Source of the DNA: an uncultured Dysosmobacter sp.
Lineage (GTDB): Bacteria; Bacillota; Clostridia; Oscillospirales; Oscillospiraceae
NCBI RefSeq assembly: GCF_947631635.1
Contig: NZ_CANRMB010000015.1
Span: 1 to 64,000 of the forward strand
Length of the DNA stretch: 64,000 nt
Reading direction: 5' to 3'
Shown here piece after piece: positions 44,959-52,875 of this stretch; positions within the stretch are counted from its first letter, which is position 1; every line of letters starts with the position of its first letter. The notes beneath the pieces are model-generated. The model was not told the DNA's origin. It saw only the letters and a list, made by a program, of their open reading frames with translations, and did not search any database. A program made the translations under genes and the position numbers.

Positions 44959-45428
44959 CCATTCTCTGTGTGGGGAAATTAAAAGAAAAATTTTACGCCG
45001 ACGCGGCGGCGGAATATATCAAACGGCTGTCCCGCTACTGCAAGCTGGAGCTCCTGGAGCTGCCGGAGGAACGTCTGCCGGACGATCCCTCCCCCGCCCA
45101 GATCGACGCGGCCCTGGCCAAAGAGGCCGCCGCCATCCGGGCCAAGCTGCCGCCCTCCTCCAGCCTCATCGCCCTGTGCGTGGAGGGGCGGATGCGGTCC
45201 AGTGAGGAACTGGCCCATCTGATGGCCACCTGGGCCAACCGGGGCGAAAAGCAGCTGGTGTTCCTCATCGGCGGCTCCTTCGGCCTGCACCCATCCATCA
45301 AAGCCCAGGCCTGGGCGCAGCTGTCCATGTCCCCCATGACCTTCCCCCACCACTTGGCCCGGGTCATGCTGCTGGAGCAGATCTACCGGGCCTATCAGAT
45401 CAACGCCGGGACCAAATACCACAAATGA
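44946..45428 (+). CDS. rlmH: 23S rRNA (pseudouridine1915-N3)-methyltransferase
   Basis: A 160-residue SPOUT-class methyltransferase that modifies helix 69 of 23S rRNA. The knot region shows FLIGGSFGLHP near residue 103 and the C-terminus ends RAYQINAGTKYHK, the family signature. It is the last gene of the wal operon. Confidence 0.97.
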   Translation: MQKVTILCVGKLKEKFYADAAAEYIKRLSRYCKLELLELPEERLPDDPSPAQIDAALAKEAAAIRAKLPPSSSLIALCVEGRMRSSEELAHLMATWANRGEKQLVFLIGGSFGLHPSIKAQAWAQLSMSPMTFPHHLARVMLLEQIYRAYQINAGTKYHK

Positions 45429-45599
45429 TCTCTCAGGAAGCGCTTATGGAGCATAACGGCAGGCCGCCGTCCCAACTGCGGCTGCTGGCAGCTCCAAAGC
45501 AAGGCCTCCTAGGGGGCTTGCAACCGGTGCGGGTTTTGGATCGCCTGACCTCCACGTTTTCCAATTAGTTCACATAACATTTTAAGGAGGTGCATTCCG

Positions 45600-45956
45600 A
45601 TGGATACCATGCCGCCTGACGGCCCCCGCAAAGACAGGTCCATGACCTATGCGGACAAGTGCGGGGCCGCGCAGGGCTTCCACCGCAAATCCCTGATCCG
45701 AAACCTCTGCTTTCTGCTGGCAATTATCGCGCTCTGCGCCGAGGCCGTCACCAGCTTCCGTTTTTTCCTGGCCGCTGCCCTTGTGCTGGCTGTAACAGGT
45801 GCGGTCTTTGGCCTTCTGACCGGCCGCTGCCCCATCTGCGGGCGTCCCATCCGCCGCAGATGGTCAGGCCGGTGGTATTTCATCAATCTCCTTATCCCCT
45901 ATGAGTGCCCGGACTGCGACTTCACAACAGACCGGCAGAGCTGGCGGCCTCTTTAG
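45600..45956 (+). CDS. Small membrane protein with CxxC zinc-binding pairs
   Basis: A 118-residue protein: a cytoplasmic N-terminus, two helices at about residues 32-50 and 54-72 (LIRNLCFLLAIIALCAEAV, FFLAAALVLAVTGAVFGLL), then a C-terminal ribbon with CPICGRPI and CPDCDF that would bind zinc. The ATG has AAGGAGG eight bases upstream. I do not recognise the family. It has no clear operon partner. Confidence 0.65.
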   Translation: MDTMPPDGPRKDRSMTYADKCGAAQGFHRKSLIRNLCFLLAIIALCAEAVTSFRFFLAAALVLAVTGAVFGLLTGRCPICGRPIRRRWSGRWYFINLLIPYECPDCDFTTDRQSWRPL

Positions 45957-46047
45957 AAAAGCGCCCCCAGCGTACAGTCAGGGCCCGTGCCTGCTCTGAG
46001 TTTCTTTCCGCTGTTAAGCTTACATAATTTTATAGGAGGAATTGAAA

Positions 46048-47775
46048 ATGGACTTCATGAAGAAATTTGAAAAATGGCTGGCCAGTCCCGCCCTGTCCGC
46101 CGAGGAGCACGCCGAGCTGGAGGCCATCCAGAATGATCCCAAGGAGATCGAATCCCGGTTCTACGGCCCCCTGGAGTTCGGCACCGCCGGACTGCGGGGC
46201 ACCATGGCCGTGGGCCTGCACAACATGAACATCCACGTCATCCGCTGGGCCACCCAGGGCTTTGCCGACGTCATCGCCGCCGAGGGCGAGGAGGGCAAGC
46301 GCCGGGGCGTGGCCATCTGCATGGACTGCCGCAACCACTCCATGGAGTTTGCCCGGGCCGCCGCCGAGGTCTGCGCCGCCAACGGCATCCATGTCCGCAT
46401 CTTCGACGCCCTGCGTCCCACCCCCGAGCTGAGCTTTGCCGTCCGGGAATACCACTGCCAGGCGGGCATCAACGTCACCGCCAGCCACAACCCCAAGGAG
46501 TACAACGGCTACAAGGTCTACTGGGAGGACGGCGCCCAGCTGCCCCCCCACCACGCCGACGCCATTGCCAAGCGGCTGGAGGAGATCGACATCTTCGGCG
46601 GCGTTAAGACCATGGACTACGACGAGGCGGTGAAGGCGGGTCTCATCGAGATCATGGGCGAGGAGACCGACGCCCGCTTCATGGCCCAGGTCACTGCCAT
46701 GATCAACGACAAAGCCACAGTGGAGAAGGTGGCGGACACCTTCAAGCTGGTCTACACCCCCTTCCACGGCTGCGGCTACAAGCTGGTGCCCCAGGCTCTC
46801 AAGGCTCTGGGCATCAAGCACCTGATCTGCGAGCCCAAGCAGATGGTCATTGACGGCGACTTCCCCACCGTGGTCTCCCCCAACCCGGAGAATCCCGAGG
46901 GCTTCTATCTGGCCATCGACCTGGCCAAGGAGAACGACGTGGACTTCATCCTGGGCACGGACCCCGACAGCGACCGCGTGGGCATCATGATCCGGGACAA
47001 GGAGGGCGAGTTCCGCCCCGTCACCGGCAACCAGACCGGCGTGCTGCTGCTGGACTATCTGATCGGCGCCATGAAGCGTGCCGGCACCCTGCCGAAGAAC
47101 GCCGTGGCCCTGAAGACCATCGTCACCACCGAAATGGCCCGCAAGGTGGCGGAGAGCAACGGCCTCACCTGCTTCGACACCTTCACCGGCTTCAAGTTCA
47201 TGGCGGAGAAGAAGAACGCCCTGGAAGCCACCGGCGAGGGCAAGGTCATCTTCTCCTATGAGGAGTCCTATGGCTACATGCTGGGCGACTACGTCCGGGA
47301 CAAGGACGCCGTCACCGCCTCCATGCTGCTCACTGAGATGGCCGCCTGGTACGCCGACCAGGGCATGACCCTGTTCGACGCTCTGGAGGCCCTGTACGCT
47401 AAGTACGGCTACTATGCGGAAAAGACCTTCAACCTGGTCATGCCCGGTCTGGACGGTCTGAAGGACATGGCGAATCTGATGAAGGCCCTGCGGGAGAATC
47501 CCCCTGCGGAGATCTCCGGCGTGAAGGTCGTGACCCGGAAGGACTACCAGGACGGCTCCGTCATTGACACCGCCACCGGCGAGAAGGGCGCCATGGATCT
47601 GTCCGGCTCCAATGTGCTGCGCTTCGAGATGGCCGACGGCACCTCCATCATCGTCCGTCCCTCCGGCACCGAGCCCAAGATCAAGGTCTATATCCTGACC
47701 CAGGGCAAGGACGCCGCCGACGCCCAGGCCAATGTGGAGAAGTACGGCAAGTGGGTGGACACCCTGAAGAAATAA
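46048..47775 (+). CDS. pgcA: Phospho-sugar mutase (phosphoglucomutase type)
   Basis: A 575-residue alpha-D-phosphohexomutase that moves phosphate between C1 and C6 of glucose or mannose. The phosphoserine loop is TASHNPKEYNGYK near residue 144, the metal loop GTDPDSDRVGI near 307, and the phosphate-binding RPSGTEPKIKVY near 536. Its length matches Bacillus PgcA. The start at 46048 is seven bases after AGGAGGA. It supplies sugar phosphates for wall and glycan synthesis. The symbol is by similarity. Confidence 0.9.
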   Translation: MDFMKKFEKWLASPALSAEEHAELEAIQNDPKEIESRFYGPLEFGTAGLRGTMAVGLHNMNIHVIRWATQGFADVIAAEGEEGKRRGVAICMDCRNHSMEFARAAAEVCAANGIHVRIFDALRPTPELSFAVREYHCQAGINVTASHNPKEYNGYKVYWEDGAQLPPHHADAIAKRLEEIDIFGGVKTMDYDEAVKAGLIEIMGEETDARFMAQVTAMINDKATVEKVADTFKLVYTPFHGCGYKLVPQALKALGIKHLICEPKQMVIDGDFPTVVSPNPENPEGFYLAIDLAKENDVDFILGTDPDSDRVGIMIRDKEGEFRPVTGNQTGVLLLDYLIGAMKRAGTLPKNAVALKTIVTTEMARKVAESNGLTCFDTFTGFKFMAEKKNALEATGEGKVIFSYEESYGYMLGDYVRDKDAVTASMLLTEMAAWYADQGMTLFDALEALYAKYGYYAEKTFNLVMPGLDGLKDMANLMKALRENPPAEISGVKVVTRKDYQDGSVIDTATGEKGAMDLSGSNVLRFEMADGTSIIVRPSGTEPKIKVYILTQGKDAADAQANVEKYGKWVDTLKK

Positions 47776-47785
47776 AAAACGCGCC

Positions 47786-47820
47786 AGCGCCGGAGGGATC
47801 GCCCTCCGGCGCTTTTTATC
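47786..47820 (+). terminator. Terminator after phosphoglucomutase
   Basis: AGCGCCGGAGGG/CCCTCCGGCGCT stem with TTTTTATC. Confidence 0.8.
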
Positions 47821-47906
47821 TGTCCGGGCCTTCCGCGCCGCCTGTGCCTTGCAAGCGTTCCGCCTGTATGGTAAACTGGCAGCAAATCAAACCGAGGAGG
47901 GATCCC

Positions 47907-48251
47907 ATGAAAAAGGTAAAGATCACGGTTTTGAAAACCACCTTTGACCAGGAGCTGGCCGCGGAGTATGGCAGTGAAGGGCTGACCGCCTGCCCCATGA
48001 TGGAGGCGGGGCAGGTATTTTACGCCGACTATGCGAAACCGGATGGCTTTTGCGATGAGGCCTGGAAGGCGGTCTATCAATATGTGTTCGCATTGGCCCA
48101 CGGGGCTGGGAACGACGTGTTCTATTATGGTGACTGGATCCGAAAACCCGGCGTCGCCATTTGCAGCTGCAATGACGGCCTTCGGCCTGTCATCTTCAAA
48201 CTGGAGGCCACTGAAACGCGCTCAGAGCTGGACTACACCCCTGTTCGTTAG
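47907..48251 (+). CDS. TIGR04076 family protein
   Basis: A 114-residue cytoplasmic protein of unknown function. It starts KKVKITVLKTTFDQELAAEY and ends in DGLRPVIFKLEA, with three cysteines in between (ACPMMEAGQ, GFCDEAW, ICSCNDG), the pattern of TIGR04076. The cysteines may bind metal. AGGAGG precedes the ATG at 47907. Confidence 0.75.
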   Translation: MKKVKITVLKTTFDQELAAEYGSEGLTACPMMEAGQVFYADYAKPDGFCDEAWKAVYQYVFALAHGAGNDVFYYGDWIRKPGVAICSCNDGLRPVIFKLEATETRSELDYTPVR

Positions 48252-48282
48252 CATCTTCCAGCCCTTGCGGTAAAAAGGTGTA

Positions 48283-48310
48283 TTGACATCTGTTGCCCGC
48301 GGCGTATAAT
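48283..48310 (+). promoter_or_regulatory. Consensus sigma-A promoter
   Basis: TTGACA and TATAAT, both perfect, are 16 bases apart; the DUF134-NifX gene begins 33 bases further on. Confidence 0.7.
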
Positions 48311-48342
48311 GGGCATATGCTCAAAATAAAGGAGGGACACGG

Positions 48343-49092
48343 ATGCCGCGCAGCGCTAAATGCCGCCGGGTATGCCAACTGCCCGCCCACTGCCGGTTTT
48401 CCCCGGAGCAGCCCGCTCAGGGCGAGGCCGTGGTGCTGGCCGTGGAGGAATACGAGACCATCCGGCTGGTGGACTTTCAGGGGCTGACCCAGGAGGAAGC
48501 CGCCGTGCAGATGGGCGTGGCCCGGGCCACGGTCCAGCGCATCTACGCCCAGGCCCGGCAGAAGCTGGCGGCCTTTCTGGTGGAGGGCCGTCCGCTGCAG
48601 ATCGGCGGCGGAAGCTACGCCATCTGTCGTCGGAAGAACTGCCGCGGCTGCGGAGGCCCCGTCCCCCTCCCAAAACGGAAAGGATGCAGGCAAATGAAAA
48701 TCGCAGTCACCTATGAAAACGGCAATGTGTACGGCCACTTCGGCCACACGGAACAGTTCAAGATCTATGACATCGTGGACGGCACGCTGGCGGACGCCCA
48801 GGTGGTGCCCACCAACGGCAGCGGCCACGGCGCGCTGGCCGGCTTCCTGACGGACCACGGCGTGGACTGCCTGATCTGCGGCGGCATCGGCCCCGGCGCC
48901 CAGACCGCGCTGGCCGAGGCGGGTATCAAGCTCTACGCCGGATGCTCCGGCGACGCCGACCAGTGCGTCACCGACCTGCTGGCCGGCACGCTGGCCTATG
49001 CCGAGGCCGCCACCTGCGACCACCATCACGGCGAGGAGGGCCACACCTGCGGCGACCACGGCTGCGGAGAGCATCACTGCGGCAATCACTGA
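48343..49092 (+). CDS. DUF134 DNA-binding domain fused to NifX/NifB-like domain
   Basis: A 249-residue fusion. Residues 1-95 are a DUF134 helix-turn-helix domain (MPRSAKCRRVCQLP, LTQEEAAVQMGVARATVQRI) that ends in a cysteine cluster CRRKNCRGCGG. Residues 117-225 are a dinitrogenase iron-molybdenum cofactor family domain (MKIAVTYENGNVYGHFGHTEQF, GVDCLICGGIGPGAQ). The tail has a metal-chelating His/Cys stretch (HHHGEEGHTCGDHGC). A second internal ATG with AAAGGATG could start the NifX part alone. No nitrogenase genes are near; an iron-sulfur or metal-responsive role is inference. Confidence 0.88.
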   Translation: MPRSAKCRRVCQLPAHCRFSPEQPAQGEAVVLAVEEYETIRLVDFQGLTQEEAAVQMGVARATVQRIYAQARQKLAAFLVEGRPLQIGGGSYAICRRKNCRGCGGPVPLPKRKGCRQMKIAVTYENGNVYGHFGHTEQFKIYDIVDGTLADAQVVPTNGSGHGALAGFLTDHGVDCLICGGIGPGAQTALAEAGIKLYAGCSGDADQCVTDLLAGTLAYAEAATCDHHHGEEGHTCGDHGCGEHHCGNH

Positions 49093-49215
49093 TATGATCA
49101 AATCACTTGAAAAGTGATCCATCCACTTTTCAAGCGTCACAGTGCACATGCGTCGTGGCAGGCCGCAGACCGCGGCCGTGATCGGAATCTCATCACACAT
49201 ATCTGTGCATAAAAT
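49093..49215 (-). repeat. Six-hairpin dispersed element, copy E (decayed)
   Basis: The first half matches copies C and F through the CTTGAAAAGTG stem, GTCACAGTGCAC and GGCCGC segments; the second half has lost the GCGGGC and outer hairpins. It begins at the stop codon of the DUF134-NifX gene. Confidence 0.65.
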
Positions 49216-49220
49216 ATGCC

Positions 49221-49253
49221 AAAAGAGGCCGCCCGATCCGGGCGGCCTCTTTT
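49221..49253. terminator. Bidirectional terminator
   Basis: AAAAGAGGCCGCCC/GGGCGGCCTCTTTT is a long perfect stem with T-runs in both directions between convergent genes. Confidence 0.85.
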
Positions 49254-49267
49254 GAAATGGTCCGATT

Positions 49268-49684
49268 TCAGGGTATCATTTCCCGCAGGGTCTCCATGAG
49301 CTTCTCCCCGTCATGGATGGGGTAGCACAGACCGTTGCCCCTGTAGGCCACATAGAACGGTTTTCCGTTTCGGGCCGCCTCGCCGTTGGACAGGAAGATG
49401 TGCAGGACGCCGTGATGGTCGCTGGTCACCAGCTGGATCGTCCCATCAAAGCCCTCGATCTTGGGGAATGGCCGCGGCACCGCGCTGCGGGAATACTGGG
49501 CCGCCAGGTCCTGCACCGCATCCAGATCCACCTGCTCCGTCACATCTCTCAAACTGCCGTCCTCGCCGCGGCACTCCACATAGCCGATGGGATATCCGTC
49601 GTGCACAATGGCCCGGGGCACCGCGCAGTACACTGCGGCGGCGGCCAGGACCGCCGCCAATATGATAAGTCTTTTCTTCTTCAT
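49268..49684 (-). CDS. Exported or membrane-anchored protein of unknown function
   Basis: A 138-residue protein with a basic N-terminus and one hydrophobic segment (IILAAVLAAAAVYCAV, residues 6-22), followed by an extracytoplasmic domain with GYVECRGEDGSLRDVTEQVD and HHGVLHIFLSNGEAA. No family recognised. The start at 49684 has GAGAGGT upstream. It is monocistronic. Confidence 0.65.
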   Translation of the reverse strand: MKKKRLIILAAVLAAAAVYCAVPRAIVHDGYPIGYVECRGEDGSLRDVTEQVDLDAVQDLAAQYSRSAVPRPFPKIEGFDGTIQLVTSDHHGVLHIFLSNGEAARNGKPFYVAYRGNGLCYPIHDGEKLMETLREMIP

Positions 49685-49813
49685 GATACCTCTCTCAGCT
49701 CCGCCTGCACGGCGGTCCATACTGCCTCACCGCCCTGGCTTCCCCAAAAACACTGGATACCGGCGCTTTCCCCGCTTTTTATCCATCGCACTATATGCCC
49801 GTGTAAAAGTCCA

Positions 49814-49842
49814 GAAAAGCACCGCTTTCGCGGTGCTTTTCT
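49814..49842. terminator. Terminator after the PfkB kinase operon
   Basis: AAAAGCACCGC/GCGGTGCTTTT stem with A/T runs at both ends, just downstream of the PfkB stop codon. Confidence 0.75.
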
Positions 49843-49854
49843 AGCTTTTGAGGC

Positions 49855-50736
49855 TCAATAAAATTCCCTGATATAGTTTTCCACATCCTGCCGGGTGCCC
49901 ATAAAGGGGCCGGGGGTCTCCATCTTCAGGGAGACCAGGGCAGTGGCAGTCTGGAGGGCGGTGGGGATGTCCTTGGTCAGGCGCTCGTTGATGTACCCCG
50001 CGAAGGTGGTGTCGCCCCGTCCGGTGCGGCCGGACATGTTCCGGGACCTGATGGGGCAGGTGTAGATCTCCCTGCCGTCATACACCAGGACCTCGGTGTT
50101 GTGGGTGATGAGGATCTCCTTGGCGCCCCAGTCATACATCATCTTGGCGGCGGCCACCCGGTCACTGGTGCCGGTGAGGATCTCCGCCTCGGCGGCGTCG
50201 GTCTTTAAGAAGCGGATGTAGGGCAGCATCTCCTTCTTGGCCGCCCAATCGTGATACACCATACCGCCGTTCTCCACGCAGCGCAGCATGGTCTGCACAT
50301 CGATGGCCACCATGGCGTGCTCCGCGGCGAAGGGGATCATCTCATCGGTGATATCGCCGCCCACCAGGCCCGCCAGATGCCAGATCTTGGCGTCGATCTC
50401 GGGGACCTCGCTGGTCTTATAGGGTTCGATGACGCTGTCCACCGTGGAGGTGCGGCGCTCCCGGTCCGGGGTGTGGTATACGTTCTTGGTCACAAAGGAG
50501 GTGGCGCTGTGCAGGGGGAACACGGTGACGTTGGGGGCGTCCGCGAACGCGGCCGCCATGTCGATCTTGGTGGTGTCCGCCTTGGGCAGCACCGCGATCC
50601 TGTGGCCCATGTTGGCGGCGGCAAACCCGGAGTAGTACACTGCGCCGCCCACGGCCCGGACCGTGGTGCCGTCGTAGTCCACATTGGTGTCCTGGGCGAC
50701 TTCGCCGATGATCAAAGAATCAAACTGCTGGCTCAT
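49855..50736 (-). CDS. PfkB-family carbohydrate kinase, possibly inositol kinase
   Basis: A 293-residue ribokinase-fold kinase. The N-terminal glycine pair is in VRAVGGAVYYSGFAAANMG and the catalytic Asp in SGRTGRGDTTFAGY near residue 245. The stretch VYHDWAAKKEM, then FLKTDAAEAEILTGT and the C-terminal SLKMETPGPF resemble, from memory, the myo-inositol kinase branch represented by Thermotoga and Thermococcus proteins. It is co-transcribed with the PHP gene (two-base gap) and faces an operon with an IolG-like dehydrogenase, which supports a cyclitol substrate. Substrate is inference. Confidence 0.82.
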   Translation of the reverse strand: MSQQFDSLIIGEVAQDTNVDYDGTTVRAVGGAVYYSGFAAANMGHRIAVLPKADTTKIDMAAAFADAPNVTVFPLHSATSFVTKNVYHTPDRERRTSTVDSVIEPYKTSEVPEIDAKIWHLAGLVGGDITDEMIPFAAEHAMVAIDVQTMLRCVENGGMVYHDWAAKKEMLPYIRFLKTDAAEAEILTGTSDRVAAAKMMYDWGAKEILITHNTEVLVYDGREIYTCPIRSRNMSGRTGRGDTTFAGYINERLTKDIPTALQTATALVSLKMETPGPFMGTRQDVENYIREFY

Positions 50737-50738
50737 GA

Positions 50739-51464
50739 TTACTTGCCTTCCTTTCGCATTTCCGCGTCAGCCGCCAGGATGTCCGCAAAGTCCGGGCACC
50801 ACGGCTGGAACTGCCATGTTTCGATCATATGCTTCAAAGCAAACGAATCCTTCACCCGCTCCGGCAGGACAATGCCCGCGCGGGCCTCGTCCCCATCCCG
50901 GTGGGTGTCGGAGCCGGCGGTGCGGTAGAACTCCGGATGGCGGCGGCACATGGCCAGGGCCTGGTCATTGTGGTTGGGGTGGCGGGGGTTGTTGTTGATG
51001 ATCTCAGAGCCGTGGACGGCGGTCTCCTGCACCGGGGCGCTGCCCTCCCGGAAGGGATGGGCGTGGATGATGAGGACCTCGTCGTGGAACTTGTCGAAAA
51101 ACTCCTGGGCGCTCAGGCAGCAGGCATAGGGATGGCTGCGGAGCCACTGCTCGTCGATGCCGTAGACCAGATAGTCGTTGTCGTTCTCCGGGAACCGGAA
51201 CTCCGCGCCCAGGATCACGTCCAGCCCCACCTCGTCGCCCCGCTTTTTGGAGGCGTGGTAGCCGCTCAGATAGTGGTCCATCACATGGTCCCAGTTGTGG
51301 TCCACATCAATGCGGGAGAGGTATTCCGGGTGGAGGTGGTCTGTGACCACCAGGCCGGAAAAGCCCTTGCGCACATAGCGGTCCACCACGTTGGCCGCGT
51401 ACAGGTGCCCGCATCGGCTGGTCTCCGCGGTGTGGGTGTGCGGATCGTACAAATAACCGTTCAT
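50739..51464 (-). CDS. PHP-domain phosphoesterase
   Basis: A 241-residue metal-dependent phosphatase-fold protein. The PHP metal ligands are visible in order: DPHTHT, VTDHLHP, GAEFRF, IIHAHPFR and GSDTHRDGDEARAG. Members hydrolyse sugar or histidinol phosphates or nucleic acid. Between the LacI gene and the PfkB kinase it is likely to remove phosphate from a pathway intermediate, a role that would oppose or follow the kinase; this is inference. Confidence 0.88.
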   Translation of the reverse strand: MNGYLYDPHTHTAETSRCGHLYAANVVDRYVRKGFSGLVVTDHLHPEYLSRIDVDHNWDHVMDHYLSGYHASKKRGDEVGLDVILGAEFRFPENDNDYLVYGIDEQWLRSHPYACCLSAQEFFDKFHDEVLIIHAHPFREGSAPVQETAVHGSEIINNNPRHPNHNDQALAMCRRHPEFYRTAGSDTHRDGDEARAGIVLPERVKDSFALKHMIETWQFQPWCPDFADILAADAEMRKEGK

Positions 51465-51492
51465 GATGCAATCTCTTCCTTTTCACAGCACA

Positions 51493-51514
51493 GCCCGGCG
51501 AAACGCCGGGCTTG
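51493..51514 (-). promoter_or_regulatory. Hairpin between lacI-type gene and PHP gene
   Basis: AGCCCGGCG/CGCCGGGCT without T-run. It may stabilise the lacI mRNA or partially reduce expression of the downstream genes. Confidence 0.4.
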
Positions 51515-51530
51515 CCAATTTATGCTTCTT

Positions 51531-52535
51531 TTAGTCCGGCTCCCGGCAGGTGCCGCGCTTGATGAGGCTGGGCAGCAGGATCTGATGTACATAGCCCTGG
51601 GTCCCGTTTTCGATCTTGTCCCGCAGCATGTCCACCGCCTGGAGCGCCATATCCCGCTTGGGCTGTTCGATGGTGGTCAGGTCGATGCGGGGCAGGCCTG
51701 TGGAGGGGATATTGTCGAAGCCGATCAGACTCAGGCGGCCGGGGACGTCGATGCGCATCTCGTCCGCCGCCTTCAGAATACCCAGCGCGTTGGAGTCCGT
51801 GGAGGCGAAGATGGCGGAGTAATCGATGGGCTGGGAGAACAGGTCCTTCGCCAGCTGATAGCCGTTGTTGATGGAGGAGCGGGAAAACTCACTGTTGAAA
51901 AACCGCTGCTGGAGGCCCAGCTCCTGGCAGGCCTTCATATAGCCCTCCGCGCGGAGCTGGTGGGTCGTGGAGTGGCGGCGGCCGAAATACAGGATGTCCC
52001 GGTGTCCCAGCTCATAGAGGTATTTCGTGCCAATATAGGTGCCCCGGCTGTTGTCCACAGTCACGTAGCTCTGGGGCTGGTCCCGCAGGTTTTCGCCCAA
52101 AAATACCGTGGGCACCTGGTCGGTATAGGCCCGGATATTCTCATAGGTCCTGGAGCTCTGGGGCACGATCAGAATGCCGTCCACCTGGCGGCCCAGCAGC
52201 AGCTTGACCACTGTCTTCTCCTGCTTCAGATCCGGACCGGAGTTGCACAGCATGATATTGTATCCGTGGGCCCGGGCGCTCATCTCCGCGTAGTAGGCCA
52301 GCTCCGACATGAACTGGTTTTCAATGGAGGGCACCACCAGGCCGATCAGGTCCGTCTTTTTCATCACCATGGAACGGGCCACATAATTGGTCGTGTAGCC
52401 CATCTCGTCGCACAGCTTGATGATGCGCTCCCGGGTCTCGCTGCCGATCTGGGGACTGCCAGACAGCGCCCGTGAAACCGTTGCATAGGAAACGCCTGCC
52501 GCCTTGGCAACATCCTTTAAAGTTACACTTTTCAT
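51531..52535 (-). CDS. LacI-family transcriptional regulator
   Basis: A 334-residue regulator. The LacI headpiece is at residues 1-55 (VTLKDVAKAAGVSYATVSRA, hinge region NYVARSMVMKKTDLIGLVVP) and a periplasmic-binding-protein-like effector domain follows. Two operators built on AAACGTTT flank its own promoter and that of the divergent HAD operon, so it should regulate itself, the PHP and PfkB genes, and the operon to the right in response to a sugar or cyclitol. Confidence 0.93.
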   Translation of the reverse strand: MKSVTLKDVAKAAGVSYATVSRALSGSPQIGSETRERIIKLCDEMGYTTNYVARSMVMKKTDLIGLVVPSIENQFMSELAYYAEMSARAHGYNIMLCNSGPDLKQEKTVVKLLLGRQVDGILIVPQSSRTYENIRAYTDQVPTVFLGENLRDQPQSYVTVDNSRGTYIGTKYLYELGHRDILYFGRRHSTTHQLRAEGYMKACQELGLQQRFFNSEFSRSSINNGYQLAKDLFSQPIDYSAIFASTDSNALGILKAADEMRIDVPGRLSLIGFDNIPSTGLPRIDLTTIEQPKRDMALQAVDMLRDKIENGTQGYVHQILLPSLIKRGTCREPD

Positions 52536-52565
52536 CTCATATCGTCCTTCCCACGCCGTGGAAAA

Positions 52566-52581
52566 TCGTAAACGTTTCCGC
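52566..52581. promoter_or_regulatory. LacI-type operator 1
   Basis: TCGTAAACGTTTCCGC contains the LacI-family core AAACGTTT with partly symmetric flanks. It lies in the leader of the regulator gene, about 30 bases before its start codon. Confidence 0.75.
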
Positions 52582-52633
52582 CTTATTTGAAGCAGCCGGC
52601 GGCCATAGAGGCCCCTACCAGCTGTTCACTAAA

Positions 52634-52662
52634 AGCATATATGATTTTCCCTGCAATGTCAA
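52634..52662 (-). promoter_or_regulatory. Promoter of the LacI-type gene
   Basis: On the minus strand TTGACA and TATGCT are 17 bases apart. Confidence 0.65.
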
Positions 52663-52733
52663 TGACAATCTGCTTTTTTTCAGTTTTTGGGCAGAAAAAC
52701 GAAAAAGTCCTTCACTCTTCGGCATTTGGGATA

Positions 52734-52762
52734 TTGACAAAGGACCCCCTCTTATTTAGAAT
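52734..52762 (+). promoter_or_regulatory. Promoter of the HAD-mutase-transketolase operon
   Basis: TTGACA and TAGAAT are 17 bases apart, 114 bases before the first HAD gene. Operator 2 lies just downstream, at about +10 to +25. Confidence 0.7.
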
Positions 52763-52777
52763 AAAAACTATGAAAGG

Positions 52778-52793
52778 TCGCAAACGTTTACGA
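52778..52793. promoter_or_regulatory. LacI-type operator 2
   Basis: TCGCAAACGTTTACGA is a near-perfect 16-base dyad around AAACGTTT, just after the start point of the rightward operon. Operators 1 and 2 are 212 bases apart centre to centre. Confidence 0.8.
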
Positions 52794-52875
52794 TCCTTGT
52801 TGAGAGAGGCTGCCCCGCCGGAGCCCCCGCGCGTCCGGCAGAACGCGCCTCCTCTTTCAGAAGGGAGGGACACCT

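Noticed and set aside
48343-49092. Nitrogen fixation locus
   Set aside because: Only a NifX/NifB-like domain is present; no nifHDK, and such domains are common in non-fixing Clostridia.
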